From contig JAPYNQ010000023.1 in the NCBI GenBank assembly GCA_028289815.1, forward strand, positions 1 to 32,819: a stretch of 32,819 bases of DNA, written 5' to 3'. Shown piece by piece: positions 16,388-25,614 of this stretch. The DNA is from Gammaproteobacteria bacterium (GTDB lineage Bacteria; Pseudomonadota; Gammaproteobacteria; JAJDYQ01). The position numbers and the translations under genes are program-made. A model generated the notes under the pieces. The model saw only the letters and a list, made by a program, of their open reading frames with translations, was not told where the DNA came from and did not search any database. The stretch's first letter is position 1, and every line of letters starts with the position of its first letter.

Positions 16388-19315
16388 CTAAATCCGGAGC
16401 TCCTGCAAGCCCAGTGACTGCAAATCCGGCGCCTTGCCGGGGTCTGTAATAACGGCGGTGCTAACTCGCCCCGACGTCAGATACTGATGAGTGACCCGAC
16501 GCAAATCCTCCTGTGTGACCTGCAATACCCGTTCCCTGAATCGACGGCGCTGCTCAACCGTACGCCCGTTCCGTTCGAAGTAGAATGCCGCCAGTGCTTC
16601 ACCCGCGGGTGAGCGAGGGCGGTCAAGGGCAGCAATAATACCCAGTATGGCTTCCTCAAGCAGCCGTGGCTCGTGCTCGTCGTTATCTTTCAGTGCCCAC
16701 TGTAGCGATGCCTGATAGTCTTCCAGAGTATCCTTGAGTCTGGGGTCTCTGTAGGAATAAAAACGGAACGTGGCACCATCGCTATCATATATGGCCCCGC
16801 CACCATAAGCGCCTCCCTTTTCTCTGATAGCGGTATGTAAAAAGTTATTTCTCATATAGCCGCTGAGCACGGTAAGCGCTGCCGCGTCTTCATGGTCAAG
16901 CGGCACGACCGGATAAGCCTGCGAACAAAAATTTACCTGGGTGCTGGTCAGCCAGCCATGCCTGACCGGCTCTTTATTCGCCGTCGGACGGAAAACTGAC
17001 TGTTTATGGCTGGCCGTCAGTCCTCGCTTCGCTTCCAGCTGTGAGAGCAGAGATTGCTGCATGGTTTGCAGATATTGTTCCTCGGCGACCAGCAAAAGTT
17101 CTCGCGGAGAGCGGGCGATAATCTCCCGAATTTGCGTCAGTTGTTTGGTAAGCTGCCTCAGCCTTTTTTCTGAGCTCAGCGCCTCATCCAACCGCTTGAT
17201 GTGACGAACGGCTTCCAAGCCATCCCACCTGTGAGCAAGCGCAGCAGCGGGCGATAGCGATGCGCAGGCCGCCATCATCGCTAGGCTGTGACCATGGCCT
17301 GTGATGGCAGATTCTCGATGCGTCCTTATTTGCGAAATCACTTCCCGGATGCGGTCCAGTTCATCAAAGCGGGCCTCATCCAGAGTGGTTGCCATGATTT
17401 CGGCAAGCCCTGCAATATTGCGGCTCAATGCCTTGCCGGACAGGATAAAGCTGACGGTGGTCACGTCGCTGTCACTGATATCGCCATGTATGGAATGTCG
17501 TGCGCTGATGCCACCTGTCACGGCGGCCTGCCAGCCTGTCGTTTGCAGATAATCCTGTTTGCCGATACCGACCTCGGTCAGCAATTCACAAAACAGCGGG
17601 AAGATATCCACAAGTTCAGGCATCATATCCGGTACGGTGGTCACCAAGTCAGCATACACAAGGCCATTTGTGCCAGTGGCGTAACATGCTACGGGTGTGC
17701 CGTTAAGTCCGGTTTTTCGGCCCTCAGCTGTGCGGATATCCATATTGATATCCTGTAGCGTAACTTTGGGCAGGACTTCTGCATCATCTTTTTGATTCTG
17801 ACGTTTTTCCAGCTTGCGCGTCATATCAATGATGTCCTGCCTCTTTTGCTCGTCAAGCTGCGCTTTCATGCGTACTAGGCGTTCACGTTCTGCCGTCAGC
17901 TTTTTCCGGCTCAGTTCCTTGTCCGGCGACATCAACAAGCGTACCCGGTGGGGATTTTCCAGCAGGTATGTCCGCGCCAGATTTCCGATAAAGGTGGCAT
18001 CTTCGATATCTTCACGCAGACGCGCAAGCGCTGGTTCAAGGTTTAATGCTGCTGCCGGTTCCCCGCCGTGCAGTGCAGCGGGTAAGCCATTCAGCATCAG
18101 TTTCAGGCCAAACGGAAAACCATCTCCGCCAATTTCACGCTGACTCAGTTCAAGCTGATGTAACACCGACTCAACCTGTTGCTGAGGCACTCCGTTTGTG
18201 GCTACATCCCGGATAACCTCTATAATCATGTCTTCGATGGCATCCGCATCTTCAGCGCGTGCGCCCTCCACGCCCGCTACAAACGTAAACTCACGCGCAT
18301 GGTCATCCAAGCCACACAGCATCGAAGGCGAAGTGGCCAGCCCGGTTGTTTCCAGTGCCTGCCTCAGTGGAGAGGCACTGTTATTCAGCAGCACGCCTGC
18401 TAACAGATGGGCATTCATCAATTCATCAGGATTCGCTGTTTCCCCGACCAACCAGCCTAATACAACATGCGAACGTCTGCTCGGATCTTCTTCGCTGTCA
18501 AAAGCATAGCGTGCCTCAGTCCTCACGGGGGCGCACAGGTGTGTTTCGGCTTCTACCATAAATCGTTCCCCCCGGTTATGGAAATGGCTTAAGGCCCATT
18601 CCTCAAATTTCTGTTGCTGCTCGGCGGCGCATATATCGCCGTAGGTCAAAAAAGTTGCATTGGATGGATGGTAGTGACGCGCATGAAAAGCCTTTAGCTG
18701 TTCCCAGGTCAGGTCGGGTATATTCTCCGGTTCTCCACCGGAATTATGATGATATGTCGTAGTCGGAAACAGTGCCGACTGCAAAGCTTGGTTCAGCATA
18801 CTGGCGGCGGAGCTCATGGCACCCTTCATTTCATTGAATACCACGCCTTTGAACACCAGTTCCGAGTCCGGATTATTCGGTTCGACAAATTCAACCCGAT
18901 GCCCTTCCTGCAGAAAGTCCAGATGGTTCAGGTTGGGGAAAAAGGCTGCATCCAGATAGACCCGCAGCAGATTATCGTAATCCTTACGGCTTTGCGAGGC
19001 AAACGGATAGGCTGTCCAGTCGCTGCTGGTAAAGGCGTTCATAAAATTACTCAGCGAGCGGCGCGTCATCATAAAAAACGGATCCCGAACCGGGTATTTT
19101 TTACTGCCGCAAAGCGAAGTATGTTCAAGGATATGGGCAACCCCGGTTGAATCCTGGGGTTTGGTCATAAACGCTACCATAAAGACATTATTGTTGTCAT
19201 TACAAGCAAGATGCAGATGACGGGCACCGCTGGTCCGATGCCGGTAATCCTCCACCGTAATGTTTAGTGCGGGGATAAAATCGTTTTTCACCGATTCAAA
19301 TGTGTCATGACTCAT
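16388..19315 (-). CDS. M16C insulinase-family zinc protease (PreP/Cym1-like)
   Basis: This 975-residue zinc metallopeptidase has the inverted zinc motif HILEH at residues 61-65, followed by TSLCGSKKYPVRDPFF. The downstream metal-ligand Glu is in NEMKGAMSS (Glu162). C-terminal M16 repeat features include GGAYGGGAIYDSDGATFRFYSYRDPRL near residue 820. Length and domain order (four M16 half-domains with a central M16C-associated helix pair around 480-520) match the presequence-protease type, which forms a closed chamber and degrades peptides and unfolded fragments. There is no signal peptide, so it is probably cytosolic. It starts 6 bp after the Sel1 gene and is followed 20 bp later by the thioredoxin-TPR gene. 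Confidence 0.93.
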   Translation of the reverse strand: MSHDTFESVKNDFIPALNITVEDYRHRTSGARHLHLACNDNNNVFMVAFMTKPQDSTGVAHILEHTSLCGSKKYPVRDPFFMMTRRSLSNFMNAFTSSDWTAYPFASQSRKDYDNLLRVYLDAAFFPNLNHLDFLQEGHRVEFVEPNNPDSELVFKGVVFNEMKGAMSSAASMLNQALQSALFPTTTYHHNSGGEPENIPDLTWEQLKAFHARHYHPSNATFLTYGDICAAEQQQKFEEWALSHFHNRGERFMVEAETHLCAPVRTEARYAFDSEEDPSRRSHVVLGWLVGETANPDELMNAHLLAGVLLNNSASPLRQALETTGLATSPSMLCGLDDHAREFTFVAGVEGARAEDADAIEDMIIEVIRDVATNGVPQQQVESVLHQLELSQREIGGDGFPFGLKLMLNGLPAALHGGEPAAALNLEPALARLREDIEDATFIGNLARTYLLENPHRVRLLMSPDKELSRKKLTAERERLVRMKAQLDEQKRQDIIDMTRKLEKRQNQKDDAEVLPKVTLQDINMDIRTAEGRKTGLNGTPVACYATGTNGLVYADLVTTVPDMMPELVDIFPLFCELLTEVGIGKQDYLQTTGWQAAVTGGISARHSIHGDISDSDVTTVSFILSGKALSRNIAGLAEIMATTLDEARFDELDRIREVISQIRTHRESAITGHGHSLAMMAACASLSPAAALAHRWDGLEAVRHIKRLDEALSSEKRLRQLTKQLTQIREIIARSPRELLLVAEEQYLQTMQQSLLSQLEAKRGLTASHKQSVFRPTANKEPVRHGWLTSTQVNFCSQAYPVVPLDHEDAAALTVLSGYMRNNFLHTAIREKGGAYGGGAIYDSDGATFRFYSYRDPRLKDTLEDYQASLQWALKDNDEHEPRLLEEAILGIIAALDRPRSPAGEALAAFYFERNGRTVEQRRRFRERVLQVTQEDLRRVTHQYLTSGRVSTAVITDPGKAPDLQSLGLQELRI

Positions 19316-19321
19316 AGGATA

Positions 19322-19987
19322 TTACTCATCGTAAACGGGAAACAGTAAACCGGGTGTGGCCTGTTTCAAGCCGGCTAATGCGGTCATCTGCTCCTGTGGC
19401 GTAAGCCGCTTTGCCAGCTGCCGGTATGCGTACTCGGCATCAGGTTTCGCGGCCCTGGTCTTTGCAAACAGGGCAAACGCCCGCAACAGGTTCTTGCCGG
19501 TTCCCAGACCGTCGCGGTACAGGAGACCGAGATTATAGGCCGCATCAAAATTGTTGTCTGCCGCCTGTCTGAAATACTCGTAGGCCCGAGTGTAATCCTG
19601 TCCCATGCCATGACCATGGGCATACAGCAGTCCCAGATTATTATCGGCCCCTGCCATGCCCTGCCTTGCGGCCTGCTGATACCAGTACAGAGCCTGCCGG
19701 TAGTCCTGCCTTACCCCGGTTCCCTCATCGTACAGCACGCCGAGGTTAAACTGTGCGTCAACATGCCCCTGTTTGGCCGCCTTCTCGTACCACAATGCGG
19801 CTTTGCGCGCATCAGCTCGCACGCCGTAGCCACTGTCATAAGCGGTTGCAAGCGAAAACTGTGCATCCTGATTTCCCGCAGCGGCCTCTGCCATCAATTC
19901 CGGCAGCGCCCCATCATTGCCGGCAGAAACTCCGTTGCCCGTAGCTATCAGTACGGCAAGCCATAAGCCGGATAAAAATGGTTTCAT
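19322..19987 (-). CDS. Exported Sel1-repeat protein
   Basis: This 221-residue protein has a cleavable signal peptide (MKPFLSGLWLAVLIATGNGVSAG, cut near residue 22) and at least four Sel1-like repeats of about 36 residues between residues 35 and 185, each with A(x)2NLGxLYxxGxGVxxDYxxAxxWYxxAAxQG. Sel1 solenoids serve as periplasmic or outer-membrane scaffolds for protein binding. The ATG overlaps the stop codon of the upstream DUF6580 gene as TGATG at 19985-19989, a classic sign of translational coupling, and the M16 protease gene starts 6 bp after its stop. Partner unknown. Confidence 0.88.
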   Translation of the reverse strand: MKPFLSGLWLAVLIATGNGVSAGNDGALPELMAEAAAGNQDAQFSLATAYDSGYGVRADARKAALWYEKAAKQGHVDAQFNLGVLYDEGTGVRQDYRQALYWYQQAARQGMAGADNNLGLLYAHGHGMGQDYTRAYEYFRQAADNNFDAAYNLGLLYRDGLGTGKNLLRAFALFAKTRAAKPDAEYAYRQLAKRLTPQEQMTALAGLKQATPGLLFPVYDE

Positions 19988-20514
19988 CAGACCGATGCCT
20001 CATGCCTCCGGCGCAGGGCCGGGATACGATCTTCAAGTAGTCTGAAACCTCCAAACATCATGCCTGCAAACAGTAAGTCCCCCAGTAGCGCATAATGAAA
20101 AAAAGGTACGGCTGCTACAAAGCAGGCGAGTAACCCGTCAAATGTCAACGGATAATACCCTGCAACCAGCCATACCCCGAAGTTGGTTATCACGAAAAAC
20201 AGCAGTGACGAAAACAGCGAGGCAGCGATAATCACCTGCCCGCAAAGCCGATCAGCAAGAGCTATTCCCAGCAGGCCCACAAGCACAAAGGCTGCATATA
20301 CGAACACCATGGTGCCATGCAGCCCGAGCACCAGGTCACTGCACAACATCGCCATTAGCGGAATAATCAGTGCCAGCCTGCGGTCTGCCAGCAGAGCACC
20401 GGAAAACAGCGCCAAGGCAGTGACTGGCGAGACATTAGGTACCCCGGACAGTGCCAGCCGCGTGATCGCGGCAGCCATAATCAGACCGATAATTACACCA
20501 ATACGCAAATTCAT
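19987..20514 (-). CDS. DUF6580-family integral membrane protein
   Basis: This 175-residue inner-membrane protein has five to six hydrophobic segments. Family marks are PNVSPVTALALFSGALLADRRLAL near residue 25, DLVLGLHGTMVFVYAAF near 60, and FFVITNFGVWLVAGYYPLTFDGLLACFVAAVPFFHYALLGDL near 105-150. DUF6580 proteins resemble the substrate-binding (S) components of ECF transporters; the substrate is not known from sequence. I chose the ATG at 20514, preceded by a good CAGGAAT ribosome site, over a TTG at 20529. It is the first gene of a five-gene minus-strand run. I looked for a cobalamin riboswitch upstream and did not find its conserved boxes. Confidence 0.85.
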   Translation of the reverse strand: MNLRIGVIIGLIMAAAITRLALSGVPNVSPVTALALFSGALLADRRLALIIPLMAMLCSDLVLGLHGTMVFVYAAFVLVGLLGIALADRLCGQVIIAASLFSSLLFFVITNFGVWLVAGYYPLTFDGLLACFVAAVPFFHYALLGDLLFAGMMFGGFRLLEDRIPALRRRHEASV

Positions 20515-21093
20515 ATTCCTGTATCCCAATCCTTAAGTGACCGTATATTAAAGCAAGCTCCACACAAATCCATTTTTTGCGGCAATCGGTCTGCATAATG
20601 TGGTCCGGTCGCTACTTTCGAATGTGAAAGCCCGAAGATATATTGCATTTTGTAGAGTAAAAAAGCGAGTGCAATATCGATACGCAGGCGTTGATGGTGT
20701 GGCGCTGAGTGCACAGCCTGATCGGATAAACAAACCCTTAAGAAGGCAGGTGCCGAAGCCTGCCGGGATGGTTCTCACCAACGGCCAAGTAACCACCTCG
20801 GAAACTTTATCAATGTCTGTAACTTTTCACCATAGTCGGGCGGTAAGTCTCGCCATGGTGCGCCGGCATGCAAAATCCACTGTATCGCGTAGAGTTATGT
20901 TGGGTATTGATAACTGGAGTCTTGCTTCTCCTGAGTATAAGCCTCCGATTTTGTGCCTGGTTTTTGTAAGATCAGATCAGGCCGATAGCTTGTTTGCATC
21001 GTGTCCCGCCCTTATGTCTGTATGCCGTGTTTTTCCAGTATGTTGTCAAACTTAAGCCGAATTTACTGTCCCCTGCAACTTTCAGTAATGTCG
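20515..21093. other. Gene-free interval between DUF6580 and dsrE-like genes
   Basis: About 580 bp separates the divergent DUF6580 and DsrE-family genes. It has a 151-codon open frame on the plus strand with no ribosome site and no recognisable protein character, which I treat as chance. A 6-bp GC-rich inverted repeat (GGCAGG at 20745-20750, CCTGCC at 20759-20764) could be a small leader hairpin for the minus-strand operon. Nothing else stands out; the excess length leaves room for an unrecognised leader RNA. Confidence 0.45.
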
Positions 21094-21124
21094 CAAACCA
21101 TTGGTTTGATCTGTGGTCTATACT
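21094..21124 (+). promoter_or_regulatory. Palindromic operator and -10 element before the dsrE-like gene
   Basis: A perfect 15-bp palindrome CAAACCATTGGTTTG (21094-21108, T at the centre) is followed 10 bp later by TATACT (21119-21124), a good -10 hexamer. The palindrome overlaps the position where the -35 element would be, and no good -35 is visible. This is the layout of a repressor or activator site. The gene start is 37 bp further on, with an AAGGAGA ribosome site. Confidence 0.45.
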
Positions 21125-21161
21125 GGAGATTTAGTCGACTTAAATACCAAGGAGAGAAACC

Positions 21162-21641
21162 ATGAATGTCAAAGCACTGTCAAGCTGTCTCCTAATGATG
21201 CTGATGCTGTTTTACGGGCAGATATTGCTGGCTGAAAGTTATGGCAAGCAGAAGGTTGTTTATCATATTAACTACGATGACCCCAAAAAGCAGTCCGGGG
21301 CGTTACGTAACATACAAAATCACATCAATGCTGTAGGGGCGGAGAATCTTGACCTGAAAGTTGTATTACATGGCAATGGCTTGGCCATGTTGCTGGAACC
21401 GGATGCCTTGGGCAAACTTAAAAAATTCAGGCAAGCGAATGCGAATGACAAGATGACCGCCCGGATTGACGGATTAAAAAATCAGGGTGTCACTTTTAAT
21501 GTTTGTGCGAATACCGTTCGTGGTCGCAAGGTTGATCTGACAAACGATCTGTACGATGTAAACCAGTCGGATATCGTGCCGAGCGGAGTGGCTGAGGTGG
21601 CTCACCTGCAGGCAAAAGGCTATACTTATATCAAGCCGTAA
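21162..21641 (+). CDS. Exported DsrE-family protein
   Basis: This 159-residue protein has a hydrophobic N-terminal signal (about 1-24, ending LLAES) and one DsrE/DsrF-like alpha/beta domain: KVVYHINYDDPKK, ALRNIQNHINAVG, DLKVVLHGNGLAMLL and FNVCANTVRGR with a conserved Cys at residue 115. DsrE-type proteins carry or sense sulfane sulfur, usually on this Cys; periplasmic members are widespread in sulfur-metabolising bacteria. It is monocistronic with an excellent AAGGAGA ribosome site and its own promoter region. It converges on wrbA. The exact role is not known. Confidence 0.88.
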   Translation: MNVKALSSCLLMMLMLFYGQILLAESYGKQKVVYHINYDDPKKQSGALRNIQNHINAVGAENLDLKVVLHGNGLAMLLEPDALGKLKKFRQANANDKMTARIDGLKNQGVTFNVCANTVRGRKVDLTNDLYDVNQSDIVPSGVAEVAHLQAKGYTYIKP

Positions 21642-21698
21642 AACCAGCCATGAAAATGTTTCCGGGCTGTCGTGCGCGTGCAGATAGCTCGGAATTGC

Positions 21699-22316
<618 letters not shown>

Positions 22317-22349
22317 TTATCAGTCTTAGGGGAGATGTTGGAGATACAG

Positions 22350-23105
22350 ATGAATCGGCAATTCAGAATATTCAAGGCTATTATTCTTATGTTCGCGCTT
22401 CAGAATAATGGCATGGCAGATACCGAGCTGGAGTTTTCCAGTGGAAACCGGCAAGTGATGCTGATCGAGCTTTTCACTTCCCAAGGCTGTAGTAGCTGTC
22501 CGCCTGCTGAAAAATGGCTGCATAAGTTTGTTGACAGCCGTGAGCTTTGGAGAGAAGTCGTCCCCGTTGCCTATCATGTTGATTATTGGGATTACCTCGG
22601 ATGGCGGGATATCTTCGCCTCCAATGACCATTCGAACCGGCAACGCCAGTATCGTCTTTTGGGTAATATCAGCTCAGTTTATACCCCGGGCTTTGTGGTC
22701 AACGGCCAAGAATGGAAAGGTTGGTTCCGCCGTAAGCCGTTGCCTGCAGTCAGAGAGTCTGCGGGCGATCTGGAAGCTCGTTTACGCGACAGGTATCTGA
22801 GTGTGACCTACGAGGCAGATGTCCATGATTCGCTGATTCTGAATGTTGCCATGCTTGGTTTTGGGATTCAGACGGCGGTAGCAGCCGGCGAGAACCGTGG
22901 TCGTAACCTGCCCTATGAATTTGTTGTTCTGAGTCACCACAAACACTATTCAGATACGGCGAGTTGGGAAGTTGAGCTACCTGAAATCAATCTGGAGTCC
23001 GGTAACAGAGTGGGGCTTGCGATATGGATCAGTCAGGGGGCAAGCCTGATCCCGATACAGGCCACCGGAACCTGGTTGCCGGATACTTACTTGGCGGGAC
23101 AGTAA
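22350..23105 (+). CDS. DUF1223 thioredoxin-like exported protein
   Basis: This 251-residue protein begins with a short basic and hydrophobic stretch that reads as a signal peptide (cut near AMAD-like NNGMADTE, residue 22), followed by the DUF1223 signature VMLIELFTSQGCSSCPPAEK with a CxxC pair at Cys47 and Cys50. VAYHVDYWDYLGWRD and YTPGFVVNGQEW (cis-Pro region) follow. The family is a thioredoxin-fold group of unknown function, usually periplasmic. The ATG at 22350 has a GGAG six bases ahead; the ATG at 22335 sits almost on top of its own AGGGGAG and is less likely. It leads the plus-strand run of thiol-redox genes. Confidence 0.88.
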   Translation: MNRQFRIFKAIILMFALQNNGMADTELEFSSGNRQVMLIELFTSQGCSSCPPAEKWLHKFVDSRELWREVVPVAYHVDYWDYLGWRDIFASNDHSNRQRQYRLLGNISSVYTPGFVVNGQEWKGWFRRKPLPAVRESAGDLEARLRDRYLSVTYEADVHDSLILNVAMLGFGIQTAVAAGENRGRNLPYEFVVLSHHKHYSDTASWEVELPEINLESGNRVGLAIWISQGASLIPIQATGTWLPDTYLAGQ

Positions 23106-23117
23106 ATACGCTATACT
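23091..23117 (+). promoter_or_regulatory. Possible sigma-70 promoter before the tlpA-like gene
   Basis: TATACT at 23112-23117 is a good -10 element, with TTGGCG at 23091-23096 as a partial -35 and a 15-bp spacer, slightly short. It straddles the end of the DUF1223 gene and lies 30 bp before the tlpA-like ATG, so the six-gene block from tlpA to the ATPase may have its own start. Confidence 0.35.
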
Positions 23118-23146
23118 CGTGCCGGTGATGTTTTGAGGTAGCCACC

Positions 23147-23680
23147 ATGAAGAAAATGTATTGCACGATAAAAGCTGCCCTTATCTTTTGTTGTATCGCC
23201 AGTTCGGTTTATGCCGCGGATTCAAATGGGCCAACTGTCAACTTCAAGTTCAATGGGCTTGATGGAAATATCCACCAGCTAGCAGACTATAAGGGGAAAT
23301 GGGTTATCGTCAATTTCTGGGCGACTTGGTGTGGTCCCTGTATTCGGGAAATACCCGAGCTGAATCAGTTCTATCATAAGTATCGTGACCGGGGCATAGA
23401 GATTCTTGGGGTCAACTATGAGGAGCTGACACCGACACAGACTAAGCTGGCATTGAATGAATTCAAGATTGATTATGGGGTGTTACATATCGGTGAAGAA
23501 TCGGAGATGTCTGAAGCTATGATTCTGAAGGGACTGCCAACAACTTTTGTGATTTCTCCCGATGCCCGCCTTGTAAAGACGTGGGCCGGGCCGGTAACGG
23601 AAATCGAACTGCAGGATTACCTGTTACCCAAGTTGCAATCGGGTAGCAGGCTGACTGCCGGATCAATGGAGCGAACATGA
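23147..23680 (+). CDS. TlpA-like exported thioredoxin
   Basis: This 177-residue protein has a signal peptide (about 1-23, VYAAD) and a TlpA/ResA-type thioredoxin domain: NFWATWCGPCIREIPELNQF with redox Cys62 and Cys65, ILGVNYEE, and the cis-Pro loop KGLPTTFVI. Proteins of this type reduce periplasmic disulfides, classically in cytochrome maturation or in keeping partner thiols reduced. No ccm gene is near. Its last codons overlap the next gene by four bases (ATGA at 23677-23680), so the two CxxC proteins are translationally coupled and probably work together. Confidence 0.92.
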   Translation: MKKMYCTIKAALIFCCIASSVYAADSNGPTVNFKFNGLDGNIHQLADYKGKWVIVNFWATWCGPCIREIPELNQFYHKYRDRGIEILGVNYEELTPTQTKLALNEFKIDYGVLHIGEESEMSEAMILKGLPTTFVISPDARLVKTWAGPVTEIELQDYLLPKLQSGSRLTAGSMERT

Positions 23681-24219
23681 AGTTTCTGCCTTACCTGACC
23701 GGCATTCTGTTATATGTATTGCTATCCACTGCATATGCACAGGTACCACGTGACCCATACGAATATTTTTTCAATGAGTCTTTTGGGGACTACTCAGAAG
23801 AGCTCGAAAACGCCAGGGATCAGGGTAAAAAAGGTGTTATGGTATTTTTTGAAATGGACGAATGCCCATTTTGCCATCGTATGAAAAACACCATCATGAA
23901 CCAGCCCGAGATTCAGGAATATTATCGGGAAAGGTTTTTGTTGTTCTCCCATGATATTGAGGGTGATATTGATATTGTCGATTTTGAGGGCAACGAGACC
24001 ACGCAGAAAGAGTATGCGGTGAAAGTACATCGTGTTCGGGCAACTCCGGTGATCGCTTTTTTTGATCTGGAAGGAAACCGGATAGCGCGCTACATCGGAG
24101 CAACGAAAAGTGCACGTGAGTTTAAGTGGCTGGCCGATTATGTTGCCGATGGTCATTACAGGGATACCAGTTTCACGCGCTACAAACGGGAAAAGAAAAA
24201 GGAGCTGGAAGCAAGTTGA
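23677..24219 (+). CDS. Exported thioredoxin-fold protein with CPFC site
   Basis: This 180-residue protein has a signal peptide (about 1-21, TAYAQ) and a thioredoxin_7/SoxW-like domain: GVMVFFEMDECPFCHRMKNTI with Cys63 and Cys66, then VHRVRATPVIAFFDLEGN carrying the cis-Pro. A basic helix (RYKREKKKELE) ends the protein. The CPFC dipeptide is like that of disulfide-handling proteins close to DsbD partners. The start overlaps the tlpA-like stop (ATGA). The TolC-like gene begins 41 bp after its stop. Confidence 0.88.
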   Translation: MKFLPYLTGILLYVLLSTAYAQVPRDPYEYFFNESFGDYSEELENARDQGKKGVMVFFEMDECPFCHRMKNTIMNQPEIQEYYRERFLLFSHDIEGDIDIVDFEGNETTQKEYAVKVHRVRATPVIAFFDLEGNRIARYIGATKSAREFKWLADYVADGHYRDTSFTRYKREKKKELEAS

Positions 24220-24260
24220 CAGAACTCGCCAGGGTCTGGCGCGTACTCGGGGGGTATTAC

Positions 24261-25604
24261 ATGTATCTTTGCAGAAGCTGCATATTACCTGTAGCGATGT
24301 ATGCAGTGTTAACTTCCGGGCCCTTGAGTGCGGCCGATAAGCAGCCCATTCCCGACCCTTTAAGCCTGCAACAGGCCATAGCACTCATTGATGAGCAGCA
24401 CCCTGCGTTGCTACAAGACAAGCTGTTGCTGGATCGGGCGAAAAGCACGGCGGATGAAGCCGGAGAGCACAACAGTCTGAGCGTCGATCTGGTTGGCAGG
24501 ATGCGTTGGTATCAGGCGGGAAGTTCGCGATTTGATGTCGGGGACCATGATGATCACAGTCTCTGGCTGGTCTTGAGCAAGCCGTTATATGATGGCGGCT
24601 ACAGCGGTGCGCTGGCCGAGTCAGCCGAGCAGGATCGGAAAGCGGCCGAACTGCGGATTGCAGATAACCGCAGCCTATATACCATCATGGTGATGCAGAA
24701 GTTTTTTGACATCATACTCGCTGACATTGAGGCTGCCCGTGACAATGAAAGTATGGCCATCGCGTTTGTCACTTTTGATCGTGGGCAGGACAACCATGAG
24801 TTTGGCAAAATATCCGATGTAGACTTGCTGGAGTTGGAAAACACCTTTCAGCAGGCTCGCCTCCGTGTGGTTGAGAGTGAGGGCCGGGCGCGCAGTACGC
24901 GGCAGGCGTTGGCATTGGTCCTCAATCGACCCGGACAGCAGCCCTCGGTGTTATCTCGGCCCGATCTTGATGTCAAGAATCGCAAGCTGTTGGCATTCGA
25001 TACACTGATTGAAAAAGCCTTGCAGAATAACCGCCGGCTGCTTGCCCTTGATTCCGAGTTGTTGTCGGCAAAGGCGGAAGTGGAGGCGGCGTACTCACCC
25101 TATCGTCCTGATGTTTCTGCCGTGATTGAACGTAGTGCATACTCCAGAGATTTGGGGAGTTATGACAAATGGCGCGCAGCATTGGAAATGTCTTGGCCGC
25201 TTTATAGCGGCGGTCAGAAAGATGTTGCTGCCAACAGGGCATATCTTAAGGTAAATGAAACTCTTTATCGGCGTCATCAGTTAGAGCTGGACATGCGCCA
25301 GAAGCTCTGGGAGCTTGCCGAAGAGTTTGCCCTGCTGGAGGCTCGGCGGCAGGCAAATGATGTGTTTTCCGACTACCGGGAGCTGTATATGGACCGTTCT
25401 AGGGCATTATACGAACTGGAAGTAAAGACAGACCTTGGAGATGCGATGACGCAAATATCTGAATCGCAATTACGCGATGCCAGACAAACCTTCCAAATGG
25501 CGCTTTTGTTAGCCCAGCTAAATCATCTGCTTGGCGAGGATGACGTTATGAACTGGGAGGCGGTTACCGAAAAGGTAAAGAATCAGCCACAGGTTGGCGG
25601 ATAA
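24261..25604 (+). CDS. TolC-family outer-membrane channel protein
   Basis: This 447-residue protein has a signal peptide (MYLCRSCILPVAMYAVLTSG...SAAD) and two OEP/TolC repeats of long coiled helices: DPLSLQQAIALIDEQHPALL and FGKISDVDLLELENTFQQARL in the first, then LIEKALQNNRRLLALDSELLSAKAEVEAAYSPYRPDV, WPLYSGGQKDVAANRAYLKV and a late helix pair in the second. Trimers form an outer-membrane barrel with a periplasmic tunnel. The ATG at 24261 with a GGGGG ribosome site gives a proper signal peptide; longer frames overlap the previous gene. The HlyD-like adaptor gene follows 10 bp later. No inner-membrane pump is present. Confidence 0.88.
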   Translation: MYLCRSCILPVAMYAVLTSGPLSAADKQPIPDPLSLQQAIALIDEQHPALLQDKLLLDRAKSTADEAGEHNSLSVDLVGRMRWYQAGSSRFDVGDHDDHSLWLVLSKPLYDGGYSGALAESAEQDRKAAELRIADNRSLYTIMVMQKFFDIILADIEAARDNESMAIAFVTFDRGQDNHEFGKISDVDLLELENTFQQARLRVVESEGRARSTRQALALVLNRPGQQPSVLSRPDLDVKNRKLLAFDTLIEKALQNNRRLLALDSELLSAKAEVEAAYSPYRPDVSAVIERSAYSRDLGSYDKWRAALEMSWPLYSGGQKDVAANRAYLKVNETLYRRHQLELDMRQKLWELAEEFALLEARRQANDVFSDYRELYMDRSRALYELEVKTDLGDAMTQISESQLRDARQTFQMALLLAQLNHLLGEDDVMNWEAVTEKVKNQPQVGG

Positions 25605-25614
25605 AGGAGACAAT

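Noticed and set aside
20515-20900. Cobalamin or other riboswitch upstream of the DUF6580 gene
   Set aside because: The conserved B12-box and core sequences are absent on the minus strand. Only a 6-bp hairpin is seen.
20600-21055. 151-codon plus-strand frame between the DUF6580 and dsrE-like genes
   Set aside because: No ribosome site, no recognisable motif, and composition unlike the neighbours. I treat it as chance.
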